Shown: positions 1 through 11,982, counted from the first letter of the stretch. The stretch: DNA of 20,000 nucleotides from Trachelipus rathkii (GCA_015478945.1 JABUQX010022072.1:42501-62500); one strand, 5' to 3'. Made by a program: numbers and translations. The notes: generated by a model not told the origin, from the sequence alone.

Positions 1-34
<34 letters not shown>

Positions 35-64
35 ATGTATATAAACTTATTTGAATAAAAGGGC

Positions 65-116
<52 letters not shown>

Positions 117-128
117 TATATATATATA

Positions 129-204
<76 letters not shown>

Positions 205-246
205 TACATTAATAATACATATATATACATATGGGGGTTCTTAGCT

Positions 247-330
<84 letters not shown>

Positions 331-369
331 TATATATATAGTTATATATATATATATATATATATATAG
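1..369. repeat. (TA)n microsatellite block
   Basis: Three long (TA)n runs are separated by short unique islands at about 31-68 and 201-250. Open frames here would be only Tyr/Ile repeats and are not coding. The block abuts unassigned DNA on its right. Confidence 0.97.
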
Positions 370-1149
370 TTCTGATATCGTTGGATTAAGACGTGTTATA
401 AACAGAAGATATAGACTTACTCCCAGCGAAGAATGAGAAAAGAAGAAAAGAAAATTTATGAAATTATGATTTAATAACAAGGTAAGTACCTGTTGTGATA
501 ATTATGAAGACACACCACTGCGAACTGGTAAGTCGAGAAGACGTGAGTGAATTTTTGTTGGATAAATATATTGTGAAGTGGCATAATTTCCATTATAAGT
601 GCTTTTGGACTCTTAGATTGTATTGAGTTTTTTTTGCCTTATTTTACTTGAAGAAGAATATTCAAGGATCTAAAGGATCAAAGTGCAACTTAGTAAAAGT
701 AACAGAGGTTCTAATATATAATTTAAATACAAGTGTTACAAATCATCATCAGGAAAGAAATTTACTGAGGCTTTCTACTTTGTATTTACGTGAAAAAGAT
801 CTCCTCAAGGCTTTAGAGTACAACTTATTATAATAATTCAAATAAAATTAAAATACTAGTGTTGCGAATCAACATCAGGATAGAATAAAATATCAAGCAA
901 GAAAGAATTAAGTATATAAAAAAGCAAAGGTACTCTGGAAGAGTATCTTCAAGACAGAAAGAGTTGACATCAATGATCCTTCTGATTTTTCCTATAGGAA
1001 TAGATTCGAAAGCTGAGAAGAAGAGGAGTGTCTTCAATAGTAGGAAGAATATACATCAAAGTATTAGTTTCGTAAACAACATAAGTGTTAATTTAAGTTT
1101 TATCTATAAATTGTGAATTAGTTTTAGAATATAGATTTAGGATTTTTTT
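370..1149. other. Unassigned AT-rich intergenic DNA
   Basis: No gene is recognised. A 61-codon open frame at 648-833 has no domain or compositional sign of being real. A diverged direct repeat of about 35 nt (726-760 and 852-886, roughly 6 mismatches, 126 nt apart) suggests an old partial duplication. The right-hand end may contain the 5' part of the following LINE, whose start is unclear. Confidence 0.6.
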
Positions 1150-1345
1150 AGGGTGTGGTTGTTTGAGCGGGGTTTGGAGCTTGAGGTATTGGGAAGTGCC
1201 TCAGGTTGTGGGATCCCGGTAAGCGTGCAGCCGAATCAAGTGAGGGAATAGTAGAAATCAGAATGCTGAATCCGAAACTTAGGATTATAGCGTGTTGAAG
1301 GTAGTAAAGAGATAAGATAAAGCTTGTAGAATTCGAGTGGGTTGT

Positions 1346-2340
1346 ATGAATGTGAGAGGGATAAATGAGGATTTGAAAAGGGAAGAAGTGGGCTTAATGT
1401 TCGAAGAAAAAAGGTTGGATATGCTAGGGTTGACAGAAACAAAGCTGAAAGGATAGAAGGAGATGGACTTTGGAAAATTTAAGGGTATGATTTCGGGGGT
1501 GAACGAGAGAGTGAGGGCGAGGGAAGGGGTAGGAATAGTTATGAGAAAAGAGTTGTGGGGTAAGGTAAAAATGTGCAAATAGGTGAGTTCGAGAATAATG
1601 TGGGTTAAAATGAAATTTGGGGGGAAATGTGGGTTTTTATATGCGCGTATGCACCAGTAAATGGAGCGAGGGAGGAGGAGAGAGAAAGATTTTGGAGTGA
1701 GTTGAATGAATGTTGGGAAAGTTTCGGGGTAAATGATAAAATTTGTTTATTAGGAGATTTGAATGCAGGAGTGGGAAGAGAGGAGATGGAGAGAATTATA
1801 GGTCCATTTGGGGTAGGGGAAAGGAATGATAATGGAGAAAGTCTGTTAGAATTGTGTGTTGATAGAAGAATGATAATTGGGAATACTTGGTTCAAGAAAA
1901 GTGAAAATCATAAGTATACATGGAAGAGTGAGATAACGGGGGGAGGGCGATATTGGATTATGTGTGTATAAATAGAAAGGATAGGGGCAGATTACTAGAT
2001 GTAAATGTATTCAGAGGGGCAGGTAGGGGGTTATCTGATCACTATTTGGTGGTTGCTAGATTAAGGGTAGGGGGAGAGGTAACGGTTAGGGAAAGAGAAA
2101 ATAAGAGGAGAATAGAAGTCATAAAGGTGGAAAAATTAGATGAGGCAATGTGTAGGAGGGAGTTTATGAGGGGTATGGAGGATAAGTGGAGGGACGTGAG
2201 AGGGACGGAAATTAGGGAAGTGGAGGAGGAGTGGATGAGATTTAAAGAGACAATTTGTGAAGAGGCCAGAAGGATATGTGGAGTAAAAAGGTGGGAGCAA
2301 GTAGAAGGAAAGGAAGTGAATGGTGGAGTGAGGAGGTGAA
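1346..2340 (+). pseudogene. LINE APE-type endonuclease, broken
   Basis: Nicks target DNA in living relatives of this element. The reading starts in frame 2 at 1346 (Met-Asn-Val-Arg-Gly), where a T-E-T-K motif lies at 1433-1444. It has stops at about 1456 and 1579, moves to frame 1 at 1627-1955 (Cys-Ala-Tyr-Ala-Pro, then G-D-L-N at 1753-1764), and then to frame 3 at 1953-2339 (S-D-H at 2034-2042). These three motifs are the catalytic landmarks of the exonuclease/endonuclease/phosphatase fold, so the catalytic outline is still readable although the frame is not. Some breaks lie near G-runs (1619-1624 and about 1938), so assembly errors could account for part of the damage; the in-frame stops argue for genuine decay. 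Confidence 0.8.
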
Positions 2341-4135
2341 AGAGTTGGTGAAAAAGAAAAAAGAGGTTTATGTGAAATGGTTGGGGAATAGGAGAAGGGA
2401 AAGCTGGGAGGAATATAGAAGGGTTAGAGTGGAAGCAAAGAGGGCGGTGGAGAGGGCGAAGAGAAATGCAAATAATGAATGGTGCAGAAAAGTGACAGAA
2501 AATTCTGGAAAGAAGTAAATAAAAAAAGGGTGAAGAGGGAGGGGTTAGGGGGGAGGGTTAAGGAACGGGCTGGGGAAGGGTTAGAAGGGGAAGACGGAGT
2601 AAGGAAAAGATGGGGGGAATATTTTAGAGGATTATTGAATGAATTGGGTGGAAGAGATGAGGAGGTTCAAGAGGTGAGGTTGGGGGGGGGGCAGGAAGGG
2701 GATATGGAAATACAAATGGAAGAAATTATTAGGGCGTTAACTAAAGGAAAAAAGGAAAGTCCACAGGTCTAGATGGTGTGAGTGCGGAATGTGCCACAGA
2801 TGCATGTGAGGGTGGAGAACATGATATTTTTAATTAATGTTGAGAGAGAGGTTCCGCCAGATTGGGAGATGGTTGCTTGTCTCCGCATAAAGGGAAGGGA
2901 TAGATGGAGTGGAATTATAGAGATGTGTCTCTATAGGAAAAGCAGGGAGAATACTAATTGAGAGGGTGAGAGATTTAATGGAGGAGAGATTGGGAAGAAA
3001 GGAGGATTTAGGTGGGAAGGTGGATCATGTATTCACGATGAAGATGTTTGTGAGCAGTTGCATAGAAAGGAAAAAGTGCATATGTTTTCTGATCTAGAGT
3101 TAGCATGATAGATAAGAGGGGAATTATGGAAGGTAAAGCTGAGAATTTAAGTAGGGCAAATTGAAGAAGGTATTAGGGCCTTTATAGAATAGTGAATGGG
3201 TGTGAGAGCATTAGGGGGAGAGTGAGATGTTTGGGGGTAAAGAGGGTTAAGATAGGGATGGGTGAATGTCACTGTGGCTTTTCAATTTATTTATGGAGAG
3301 TGTCTGCAGAGGAACATGAGGGAGGGGAGAGGGTGAAATGATGGATAGGGATAGATGGGAAGTGAACATATACATTGTGATGATACTGTCTTTAGTGGCG
3401 AAGAACGAGGCTGTGTATTTGGTAATAGTTGAGAGGGTGGTGATGGTGTTTTAGGATAAACCCAGGAAAGAGTAAAGTGTTAGTGTTTGAGAGAGGAAAC
3501 AGATGAGGGGTTGGGGTTAGAGATTAGAGTAGGAGGTGTAGTATTAGAAGAAGTTTTAGATATTTAGGGATGGATTTGGGTAAGGAAGGAGGGATGAAGG
3601 AAGAGATAGATCACAGAGTAGGAGAAGGAATGAGAGCATTGAGTGGTCTGAGGGAATTATGGAAAGGGGGGATTTATCACATAAACTTAAGATAAGTATG
3701 TTTGAAAAAAATGTGTTCCAGCGGTACTATATGGGTGTGAAACATGGGGGTTGAATGCTAGGTCCAAGAAGAAGCTGGAAGTGTTTGAGATGAAAGGGTT
3801 GAGAGCGGTATGTGGGGTTAGCAAAAGAGAGAGGATTAGGAATAGGGTGATAAGAGAGAGATGTGATTGGAAAATATTTGGGCAGAAGAGTGGGAGAAGG
3901 ATTTGTTAGATATTTAAGATCTGAGAGAATGGAGGAACAGAAATAGAGAGTTTGGAGGCGGAGGGAGTAGGCAGCAGGTGTATAACGGAGAATATATGGG
4001 ACGATGGAATAAAGGAAAATGCCGAAGAGAGGATGAGGGTGTGGGAGGACATAGAAGGTTTATGAGAGATGAATGGAAATTATGGAGGTGTGGGTGGGGC
4101 GAGACGAATGGCAAAAATGAACTAGGGAAGTTTAG
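2276..4135 (+). pseudogene. LINE reverse transcriptase, heavily decayed
   Basis: Continues from the endonuclease through frame 2 (2276-2518) and frame 1 (2479-2772). The first part is a Lys/Glu/Arg-rich linker. Reverse-transcriptase traces follow: a Gly-Lys-Lys-Glu-Ser-Pro stretch near 2745-2763 (the KSPGxDG region), a degraded F-x-D-L-E-x-A block near 3085-3105, and a Cys-Asp-Asp-Thr-Val in place of Y/F-A-D-D near 3378-3395. A C-terminal block around 3728-3860 reads LYGCETWGLNARSKKKLEVF, typical of the region after the thumb in such LINEs. Stops are frequent in every frame after 2772, so no product is expected. Confidence 0.75.
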
Positions 4136-4186
4136 ATCTGCACACCATCTCCGCTAGTTGTGGAATAAGTGTCATACACAACATGA

Positions 4187-4341
4187 ATAATATATATATA
4201 TATTATTATTATTATATTACATATATATATTATATATTATTATATATAGATATATATATATATATATTATTATATTATTATTATATATATATATATTAAT
4301 ATATATATTTACTATTATATATATATATATAGTTATTATAG

Positions 4342-4386
<45 letters not shown>

Positions 4387-4549
4387 TATATGATATTATA
4401 TATATATATATATATATATTATTAGTTATTGCTATTACATATTTCATATTTATATACATAAAAATAGATATATATATTATTATATATATGAGTATATATA
4501 TATATATATATATATATGGTATATATGTTAGTTTGTAGTTTTTGAGAGA

Positions 4550-4643
<94 letters not shown>

Positions 4644-4716
4644 ATATATATACATATATATGATATGGAGGTATATATATATTATATATATATGTATATA
4701 TATGGGAAATCTGACA
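4187..4716. repeat. (TA)n/(ATT)n microsatellite block
   Basis: Mostly (TA)n with short (ATT)n runs, including an unbroken TA run of about 85 nt at about 4556-4640. Begins exactly where the LINE relic ends. Tyr/Ile-repeat frames on both strands are artefacts. Confidence 0.97.
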
Positions 4717-5842
4717 GCAATTTTTTAAAACAAATAAAAAACATTTATCTATAAGAAAAATTATTATTCTCAGTCCCATTAACAGCAAAATGAATGGATA
4801 GTTCCGTTTTATTTTGTGTTCATGATGAACACTATTGAGTCAAATTTTGTCTTTCTCCTCCCTGCAAATTTGAGAAAACATGTTTTGAGCCTTCAGAGTA
4901 GAGGAGACATCTTTCTTTAGTGCCGTTGTGAGTGAGTGAGATAGATGCTAAAATCATTAACTACCAAATGTGACTAGATCAAGCTTATTTATGGAATTTG
5001 TAAAAGTGATAGAGATTGATGAAATTATTTGTCAAAGATTGGTAAGAATGGACTGTAAGTTCACTGGCTTGAAAACATCAAGAAAACTAGTTGTAATTGT
5101 TGATTACCGTATTACTGATTCTAACACTGGGCATCTCATTTTCTCTATTATGAAAGACGAAGTTATTTAAAGCAACTGTTCCACTATTCTGGAAAATGAT
5201 TCTACTTTGAGCAAATCTTTTCAAACCAAGCATTATTTCAGTATAGCAAACCAGTTACTGTCACTTATGATGAAGACTAAATGTCCTGTATTACATAATG
5301 AAACAGTGGAAGGAGTATAAGTCGAACTTCTAATTAAATTCTATAACAAATTGCCTTTATTGACAATTAAAAGATTTAAGGATTTTGAAGAAGGTCTCAT
5401 TATCTTGATCCATTCCATGCCTCTGAAAGCTTCCAAACAATTGCTTTCTTAGAAATTTCTTTAAATTTCACCACCATCGTAACTTTCACCTGACTCAAGT
5501 ATTTCCATATTGTTAGTTTTAACCATTTTCTTTCGCGTTAAAACATTCATTTTTTATAATAATATTATGTTTCCACCTGTAAACTAATATGCCCAGTTGC
5601 TGTCAATACTGTGCCAATAAAGTATAGTACATGAATCTCAACAGCAATGAATATACAATGCCGCTGGCATTTCACAGCTTATAAACACTTATCTAAAAAC
5701 CTTTCTTCATTGTCGCAGTAATCCTTAATGCGTTATTGTTTGCCAACAATCAGAACGTCACTATTTATTTCAACTTTCGTAGTATTGCCTCCTCTAGATA
5801 TTCCCCTTTGTTGTAGAAGAGATCGATCTATAAATTCAAAGC
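4717..5842. other. Unique AT-rich DNA with one possible coding relic
   Basis: The only coding hint is the plus-strand frame at 4970-5452, described separately. The segment from about 5460 to 5842 shows stops in all frames and nothing recognisable. It could be intron sequence of the relic gene whose next piece begins at 5843. Confidence 0.5.
4970..5452 (+). pseudogene. Unidentified coding relic
   Basis: One plus-strand frame runs for about 480 nt with only two internal stops (5168-5170 and 5318-5320) before a third at 5450-5452, in a region where stops should be frequent. Amino-acid composition looks protein-like (for example RKLVVIVDYRITDSNTG). I do not recognise a domain. It lies upstream of, and in the same orientation as, the pentraxin/lectin-like relic, so it may be an exon of the same dead gene; that link is inference. 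Confidence 0.25.
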
Positions 5843-6645
5843 AAGGAGCCAATTGAAATTCAATCAGGTGGAACAATTATTCTTGAAGTTGAGCAAGATG
5901 TAGTTCTCGGTAGATTTACTTTAAAAGAAACTTTTTAGGGTTGCTTTGCTAGATATATTTTATCTGGAAATTTGTTTGATGATGCTTTGGTTCAAACTTT
6001 TTTAACTTGTGACGCTTTAGAATTCCAGAATGATCATCTCACATTTGATAAGGTATGGAGAATTAGTGATTCCGCAAACTTCACAAACATTTCATAAAGC
6101 TCTGTATGCGTTGTGAACCTCCATGATTATGTTGTTTTCCCGGAACAAAGAGATTTTAAGAGCGCTTCTCACTTATGCCGAACTTTGAAAGGTGAAATTA
6201 CAGCTCCAATGAGCGAAGAAGAAAATCAAGTATTTGTATCATCCACTAGGACATTTTTTGAGGTATGTTCCACTGATTACAGCATTTTTACGTGGGTTGG
6301 AATAAAAGCCGAAGTGTTGAACGGATCACAACAACTAATTCATAATGAAAGAAATACCCATTTAAAATACAGAAATATCAGACCATGAGTTTCCACAAAC
6401 TTCAACGATCCCAAATGCATTTTTTAAGAAACTCATTTACTTGGGAAGTGGGTAATGTACTCTTGTGGAATTGAAGTCTGTGTCACGTGCAGTATTATAA
6501 ATACATCAGAATTTAAATTAAGAGGTCTTTTTCTCGTTCACATCGATATAACTTACAAGATATTAATATGTTACCACGAAAGAAAAATAGGAAGATTTTT
6601 TCCTTTTAAAGTACTTTTCGTCTTGGAAAACTAAAATAATGCCCA
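5843..6645 (+). pseudogene. Pentraxin/laminin-G-like plus C-type-lectin-like gene fragment
   Basis: In frame 2 from 5843, a Gly-Gly-Thr-Ile-Ile-Leu-Glu-x-Glu-Gln-Asp segment (5867-5899) resembles the GGxLxLGQxQD strand of pentraxin/laminin-G-like domains. The frame continues to about 6090 with one stop near 5936 and a second at about 6095. From 6113 to 6388 it reads as a C-type-lectin-like start: an F-x-x-A-x-x-x-C helix, L-K-G-E-I, a P-x-S-x-E-E-N turn and a W-V-G-I strand. About 6511-6645, in another frame, reads FKLRGLF then D-I-T-Y, similar to a segment I recall following such lectin domains in multidomain arthropod receptors. Stops and the frame change indicate a pseudogene; the host gene cannot be named. 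Confidence 0.45.
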
Positions 6646-6674
6646 ATTTTCATTGGATTAATAGAGCTTCTAAT

Positions 6675-6675
<1 letters not shown>

Positions 6676-6720
<45 letters not shown>

Positions 6721-7027
6721 CTGCATCGAGGATAGGGCGACAAGGCTAGCAACCCGGTCCTTTCCTTGCTTACTCTTGGACCAGCGTTAGAATCTTATGC
6801 GCCTAGAAGCAAAATCCTCAGGAGAGCTCTTGTGGAGAATGCGTTTTGAAGCCTAATGGCAGATGCATTTTGACTGAAAGGGCGAAACCTACCTGAGAGT
6901 GTTTAACTCTAGGACTGGCGTTAAACCATTACGCCGACAAATGGTTTTCTAGAGTGTTCTGGGGTTAGGCGTTGGGCTAGAAGTATTAATATTCTTTTTT
7001 TTCTTTCAGGGCGAAGGCTCCTGAAAG
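6676..7027 (-). mobile_element. Possible minus-strand SINE-like insertion
   Basis: A 45-nt poly(T) at 6676-6720 would be the poly(A) tail of an element read on the minus strand. Beyond it is about 300 nt of more GC-balanced sequence unlike its AT-rich surroundings. On the minus strand, 6938-6919 reads like a tRNA A-box (GGCGTAATGG core), with a weak B-box-like AGTTAAACACT following. The segment ends in a perfect 8-bp inverted repeat (7003-7010 and 7020-7027) beside a (TA)n array. I found no target-site duplication. It could also be a processed transcript or a fragment of a larger element. Confidence 0.4.
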
Positions 7028-7083
7028 TTGTTATATATATATATATATATAGATATATATATATATATATATATATGTTGGAG

Positions 7084-7148
<65 letters not shown>

Positions 7149-7204
7149 GTATATATATATATATATTATAAAAGTATATATATATATATAAAAATATATT
7201 TATT

Positions 7205-7271
<67 letters not shown>

Positions 7272-7532
7272 TTATATTATTATATTATTATATATTATTA
7301 CATATTTATCTATATTATATTATTATATATATATATATTACATATTATTATTATTATTATTATTATTATACATATATAATTAGCGTTATTATTATTATTA
7401 TTATGAAGAAGATTATTATATATTATATATATTATTATATATATATTATCCACATACATATTATTATGGTGATATATATTATATTCATATATATTATATT
7501 ATTATCCATATATTATTATATATATATATACA

Positions 7533-7565
<33 letters not shown>

Positions 7566-7621
7566 TATTATTATTATATATATATATAACATATATATAT
7601 ATTATATTATATATATATATA

Positions 7622-7657
<36 letters not shown>

Positions 7658-7756
7658 TATTATTATTATTATTATTAATATTGGCTACACTACATATTAT
7701 ATCAACCAAGAACAAATCTTCGTCTATGGTCCTATATTATATATTATTATATTATA

Positions 7757-7788
<32 letters not shown>

Positions 7789-8464
7789 TATTATTATTAC
7801 ATATATTATTATTACATATATATTATATTATTACATACATATTATTATTAATACACAGCATATATTATTATTATTATTATTATTATTACGTTATTGCTAT
7901 TATTATATACAGTTATTGGTTATTATTGAGTTGCTATTACATATATTATTGTTATATATATTATATTATTGTTATATATATATTTATATATATATTATTA
8001 TTATATATATTACATATTATATTATATATTATTATTACATACATATTATTATTATTAATATTACATATATTATTATTATTATTATTATATTATTATTATA
8101 TATTATTATACATATATTATTATTATTAATAGTATTATTATTATATATATATATTATTATATATTATTATATATATATATATATATACATATTATATATA
8201 TATATATTATTATATAGATATTATTATTATTGTTGTTGGTATTGGCTATTGTCATTATTATTATTATATATATATATTATTATTATATTATTATTATTAT
8301 ATATATATATTATTATTATTATTATTATATATTATTATTATATATATATATATATATATTATATATTATTATTATTACATATATATATAAAGATATATAT
8401 TATATATATATATATATATTATATACATATTACATATATATATATATATTATATATATATATAT

Positions 8465-8511
<47 letters not shown>
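7028..8511. repeat. (TA)n and (ATT)n microsatellite block
   Basis: Nearly 1.5 kb of mixed (TA)n and (TTA)n runs with a few unique islands, notably 7678-7738 and around 8230-8257. The long Ile/Tyr/Leu-only frames in it are artefacts. The LTR retrotransposon begins at its right edge, so the element probably inserted into TA-rich DNA; a TA-rich target-site duplication would be invisible here. Confidence 0.95.
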
Positions 8512-8520
<9 letters not shown>

Positions 8521-9221
8521 TGATATTGATTACTGAACCCACCACCTAAATTGAGAGCGGCGTACGCAGACCTAGAAAAATGCTCATTTCTCGTTTATCA
8601 AGGATAGTGAAAGGTTATAGAAACTGGTGTGTGGAACCGGAATTATCTTAAGTGTCTTCAAAAAGAAAGTAAAAAGTCCAAGTGATTTTTGAGTAATTGG
8701 TTCGTGGAACTCACTGGATTTGAGTTTAGTGGAAGTAAAAGTTTAAGATCGTCAATTCCCCAAAGCTGGGTAAGTTATCTTTTATTTGGAAAGTTAAAAC
8801 TAAAATTGGAAGATTTCGGCTATTTTGTTACTATATTTATGAAAACCGGTCAGAAAGTGGAATAATGTGAATTAAAAGCAGGAACTAACGTTAAAATCAG
8901 GATTGAGGAGTTGAGAAGGAAAATGTAAAAAGACAAGCCGTAGTATATTTTAAGGTAGATTTTTAGAGACGGTTACAGGGTTGAGTTAAGGAATTGTGTT
9001 ATTGAAGTGTTACGTTACTATTTTGTGATTAAGTTACTATTGGTTTGTGTCAGGTCGTGTCTTATTTTGTAAATATTTATAGTTAGTTACTGGATTGCCG
9101 AGTTTGTGAAGGAATAGGAAGCAAAGTTACGATGGAATTGAGATATGGAGTAGAGGCAAAAGTACGAAAGTAGGGTTAAAAGGTTTGAGAAGAATAGTGT
9201 ATGGGCAAGGCGTGAAAGTTT

Positions 9222-10328
<1,107 letters not shown>

Positions 10329-10401
10329 TGCACTTATGTAAATATATCTGATGGAGGGTTCTCTATTTTTCAAGGGAACCAAACCGGGAACCAAATACTA
10401 G

Positions 10402-10997
10402 GATTTATTTAATTGAAACCTGGCCCCAACCCGGAAGGATTTATTTAATTGAAACCTGGCCCCAACCCGGAAGGATTTATTTAATTGAAACCTGGCCCCA
10501 ACCCGGAAGGATTTATTTAACTGAAACCTGGCCCCAACCCGGAAGGATTTATATCGGGTTTCAACTGATAACTAGCCCCAACCCGGACGGATTTATATCG
10601 GGTTTCAACTGATAACTAGCCCCAACCCGGACGGATTTATATCGGGTTTTAACTGTTAACTGGCCCCAACCCGGACGGATTTATATCGGGTTTCAACTGA
10701 TAACTAGCCCCAACCCGGACGGATTTATATCGGGTTTCAACTGATAACTAGCCCCAACCCGGACGGATTTATATTGGGTTTTGCTTGAAACCTGGCCCCA
10801 ACCCGGAAGGATTTATTTAACTGAAACCTGGCCCCAACCCGGAGGGATTTATTTAATTGAAACCTGGCCCCAACCCGGAAGGATTTATTTAACTGAAACC
10901 TGGCCCCAACCCGGAGGGATTTATTTAACTGAAACCTGGCCCCAACCCGGAAGGATTTATATCGGGCTTTAACGGAAACTTGGCATCAACCTGAAGG
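10402..10997. repeat. 36/44-bp minisatellite in 5' LTR
   Basis: Tandem units share GATTTAT at the start and CCCCAACCCGGA near the end. Type A (36 bp) occurs four times at 10402-10545 and four times at 10810-10953. Type B (44 bp, with ATATCGGGTTT) occurs five times at 10546-10765. One 44-bp A/B hybrid sits at 10766-10809, and degenerate units continue from 10954 to about 10997. The second A block alternates GGAAGG and GGAGGG junctions, giving a 72-bp higher-order period. A 63-codon frame with a 12-residue period here is a by-product of the 36-bp unit. Confidence 0.93.
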
Positions 10998-11054
10998 ATT
11001 TATACTGGGCTTTCATTTGGAGAGTGATTCTAACTCGGACTATTTTGGATCGCT

Positions 11055-11174
11055 TTCACCTGGATTGGGAGGGTACCTGAGTGTACTCCCCACCTTCACC
11101 CGGATTGGGAGGGTACCTGAGTGTACTCCCCACCTTCACCTGGATTGGGAGGGTACCTGAGTGTACTCCCCACC
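11055..11174. repeat. Three tandem 40-bp repeats in 5' LTR
   Basis: Three almost identical 40-bp units start at 11055, 11095 and 11135; the middle one differs by CCCGG for CCTGG. Each carries GGGAGGGTAC and GTACTCCCC, which can fold into an imperfect hairpin. Near-identity implies recent expansion. Confidence 0.93.
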
Positions 11175-11305
11175 TTCACGGGAACTAAAGGGAAGTCTAT
11201 TTACTGTTTATTTTCCCTAAGACATTAAAGTTCCCTTAACATTTGTAACTGTAATTAAGTGACCCAGTTGAGAGGGTGTAATGACTCAGTGACCCTTTTA
11301 CTTAT

Positions 11306-11311
11306 AATAAA
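11306..11311 (+). promoter_or_regulatory. Candidate polyadenylation signal in LTR
   Basis: An AATAAA hexamer lies downstream of the tandem repeats and upstream of either proposed LTR right border, where the R region of an LTR should carry it. AT-rich surroundings make chance occurrence possible. No convincing TATA box could be singled out in the LTR. Confidence 0.4.
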
Positions 11312-11747
11312 TTCACGGTGTTGTTAATATTTCAATACTGAGTTCTAGTTATACTGGTCAGACAGTTTGTCCGGTTATTTAGTGACCCTGATCGTCACAG
11401 ATATTATTATTTATTTTTCTAATTGATTTATGCTTTTGATATTCGTGAACATTTACTGATATATTACTGGAGTTATTTTATTTATTGATATTTTAGGGAT
11501 TTATAATATATTATTCAATTTACTTAACTTATTGATTTTTGGTGGGAGTTAGTGGCTAGCCCGGTAGGATCTTATTTGGTGGGATAACGATTGATTTTTA
11601 CTGCTATTATTTTGTTTATGCACTGTAAATATATGACTAAAAACCCGTTTGTCTTATTCCTGGACCCTAGTTGGAGACTGTAGAACCTTGTAGACCTCCC
11701 GCGTGTATGGTGGCTCAGACTGATTAGTGTACCCGGCAACATATTTT

Positions 11748-11765
11748 TGGTGGCCGTTTTGAGCA
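11748..11765 (+). other. Candidate primer-binding site
   Basis: A TGG-start stretch (TGGTGGCCGTTTTGAGCA) six bases after a CA that could end the LTR. TGG is the complement of a tRNA's CCA end. I could not match the rest to a specific tRNA; other TGGTGGGA stretches at 11540 and 11577 compete. The leader from here to gag holds poly(T), poly(A)-like and (AC)n runs (about 11891-11909) and nothing else recognised. Confidence 0.25.
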
Positions 11766-11982
11766 GTCTCTGATTGGGTCACAGGTTGAGGCAGGGTGAT
11801 TCGATACTGAATTTTTTTTTTTTTTTGATAAAATTTTTTTTTGCCTGAAAAGGATACTTGGGTGTGGGAAAAACACTTGCGTGCGTACGTGCACACACAC
11901 ACACACACAGGGTGATAATTTTTTTTTATTTATATAGGTTAGTGTATTTTTTTATACGTCCTGGTGATAGTCCTGGTGATTC

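Larger units (their letters stand above)
1150..4186 (+). mobile_element. Decayed non-LTR retrotransposon (LINE)
   Basis: A purine-rich stretch whose translation, stitched across several frames, gives an APE-type endonuclease followed by a reverse transcriptase and a C-terminal region, all on the plus strand. This is the order of LINEs that carry both enzymes in one ORF. Wording such as NTWFKKSENHKYTW and RGAGRGLSDHYLV resembles LINE proteins that are very common in decapod crustaceans; that resemblance is from memory. I cannot assign a clade (RTE-like or jockey/CR1-like). The 3' end merges into (TA)n after 4186, consistent with a tail that seeded a microsatellite. The 5' end is approximate. 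Multiple stops and frameshifts show the copy is dead. Confidence 0.85.

Noticed and set aside
1236..1895. Minus-strand Ser/Leu/Pro-rich frames over the LINE
   Set aside because: Shadows of the purine-rich plus-strand LINE; the plus strand carries the recognisable motifs.
7403..8536. Long Ile/Tyr/Leu-only open frames
   Set aside because: They are translations of (TA)n and (ATT)n microsatellites, with no real composition or start context.
10781..10972. 63-codon frame with a 12-residue Glu-Thr-Trp-Pro-Gln-Pro-Gly repeat
   Set aside because: The minisatellite unit is 36 bp, so any open phase gives a 12-residue period. The frame closes where 44-bp units occur, and no start or conservation evidence supports it.
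10402..10997. CRISPR array
   Set aside because: Units are directly adjacent with no unique spacers, and the context is eukaryotic.
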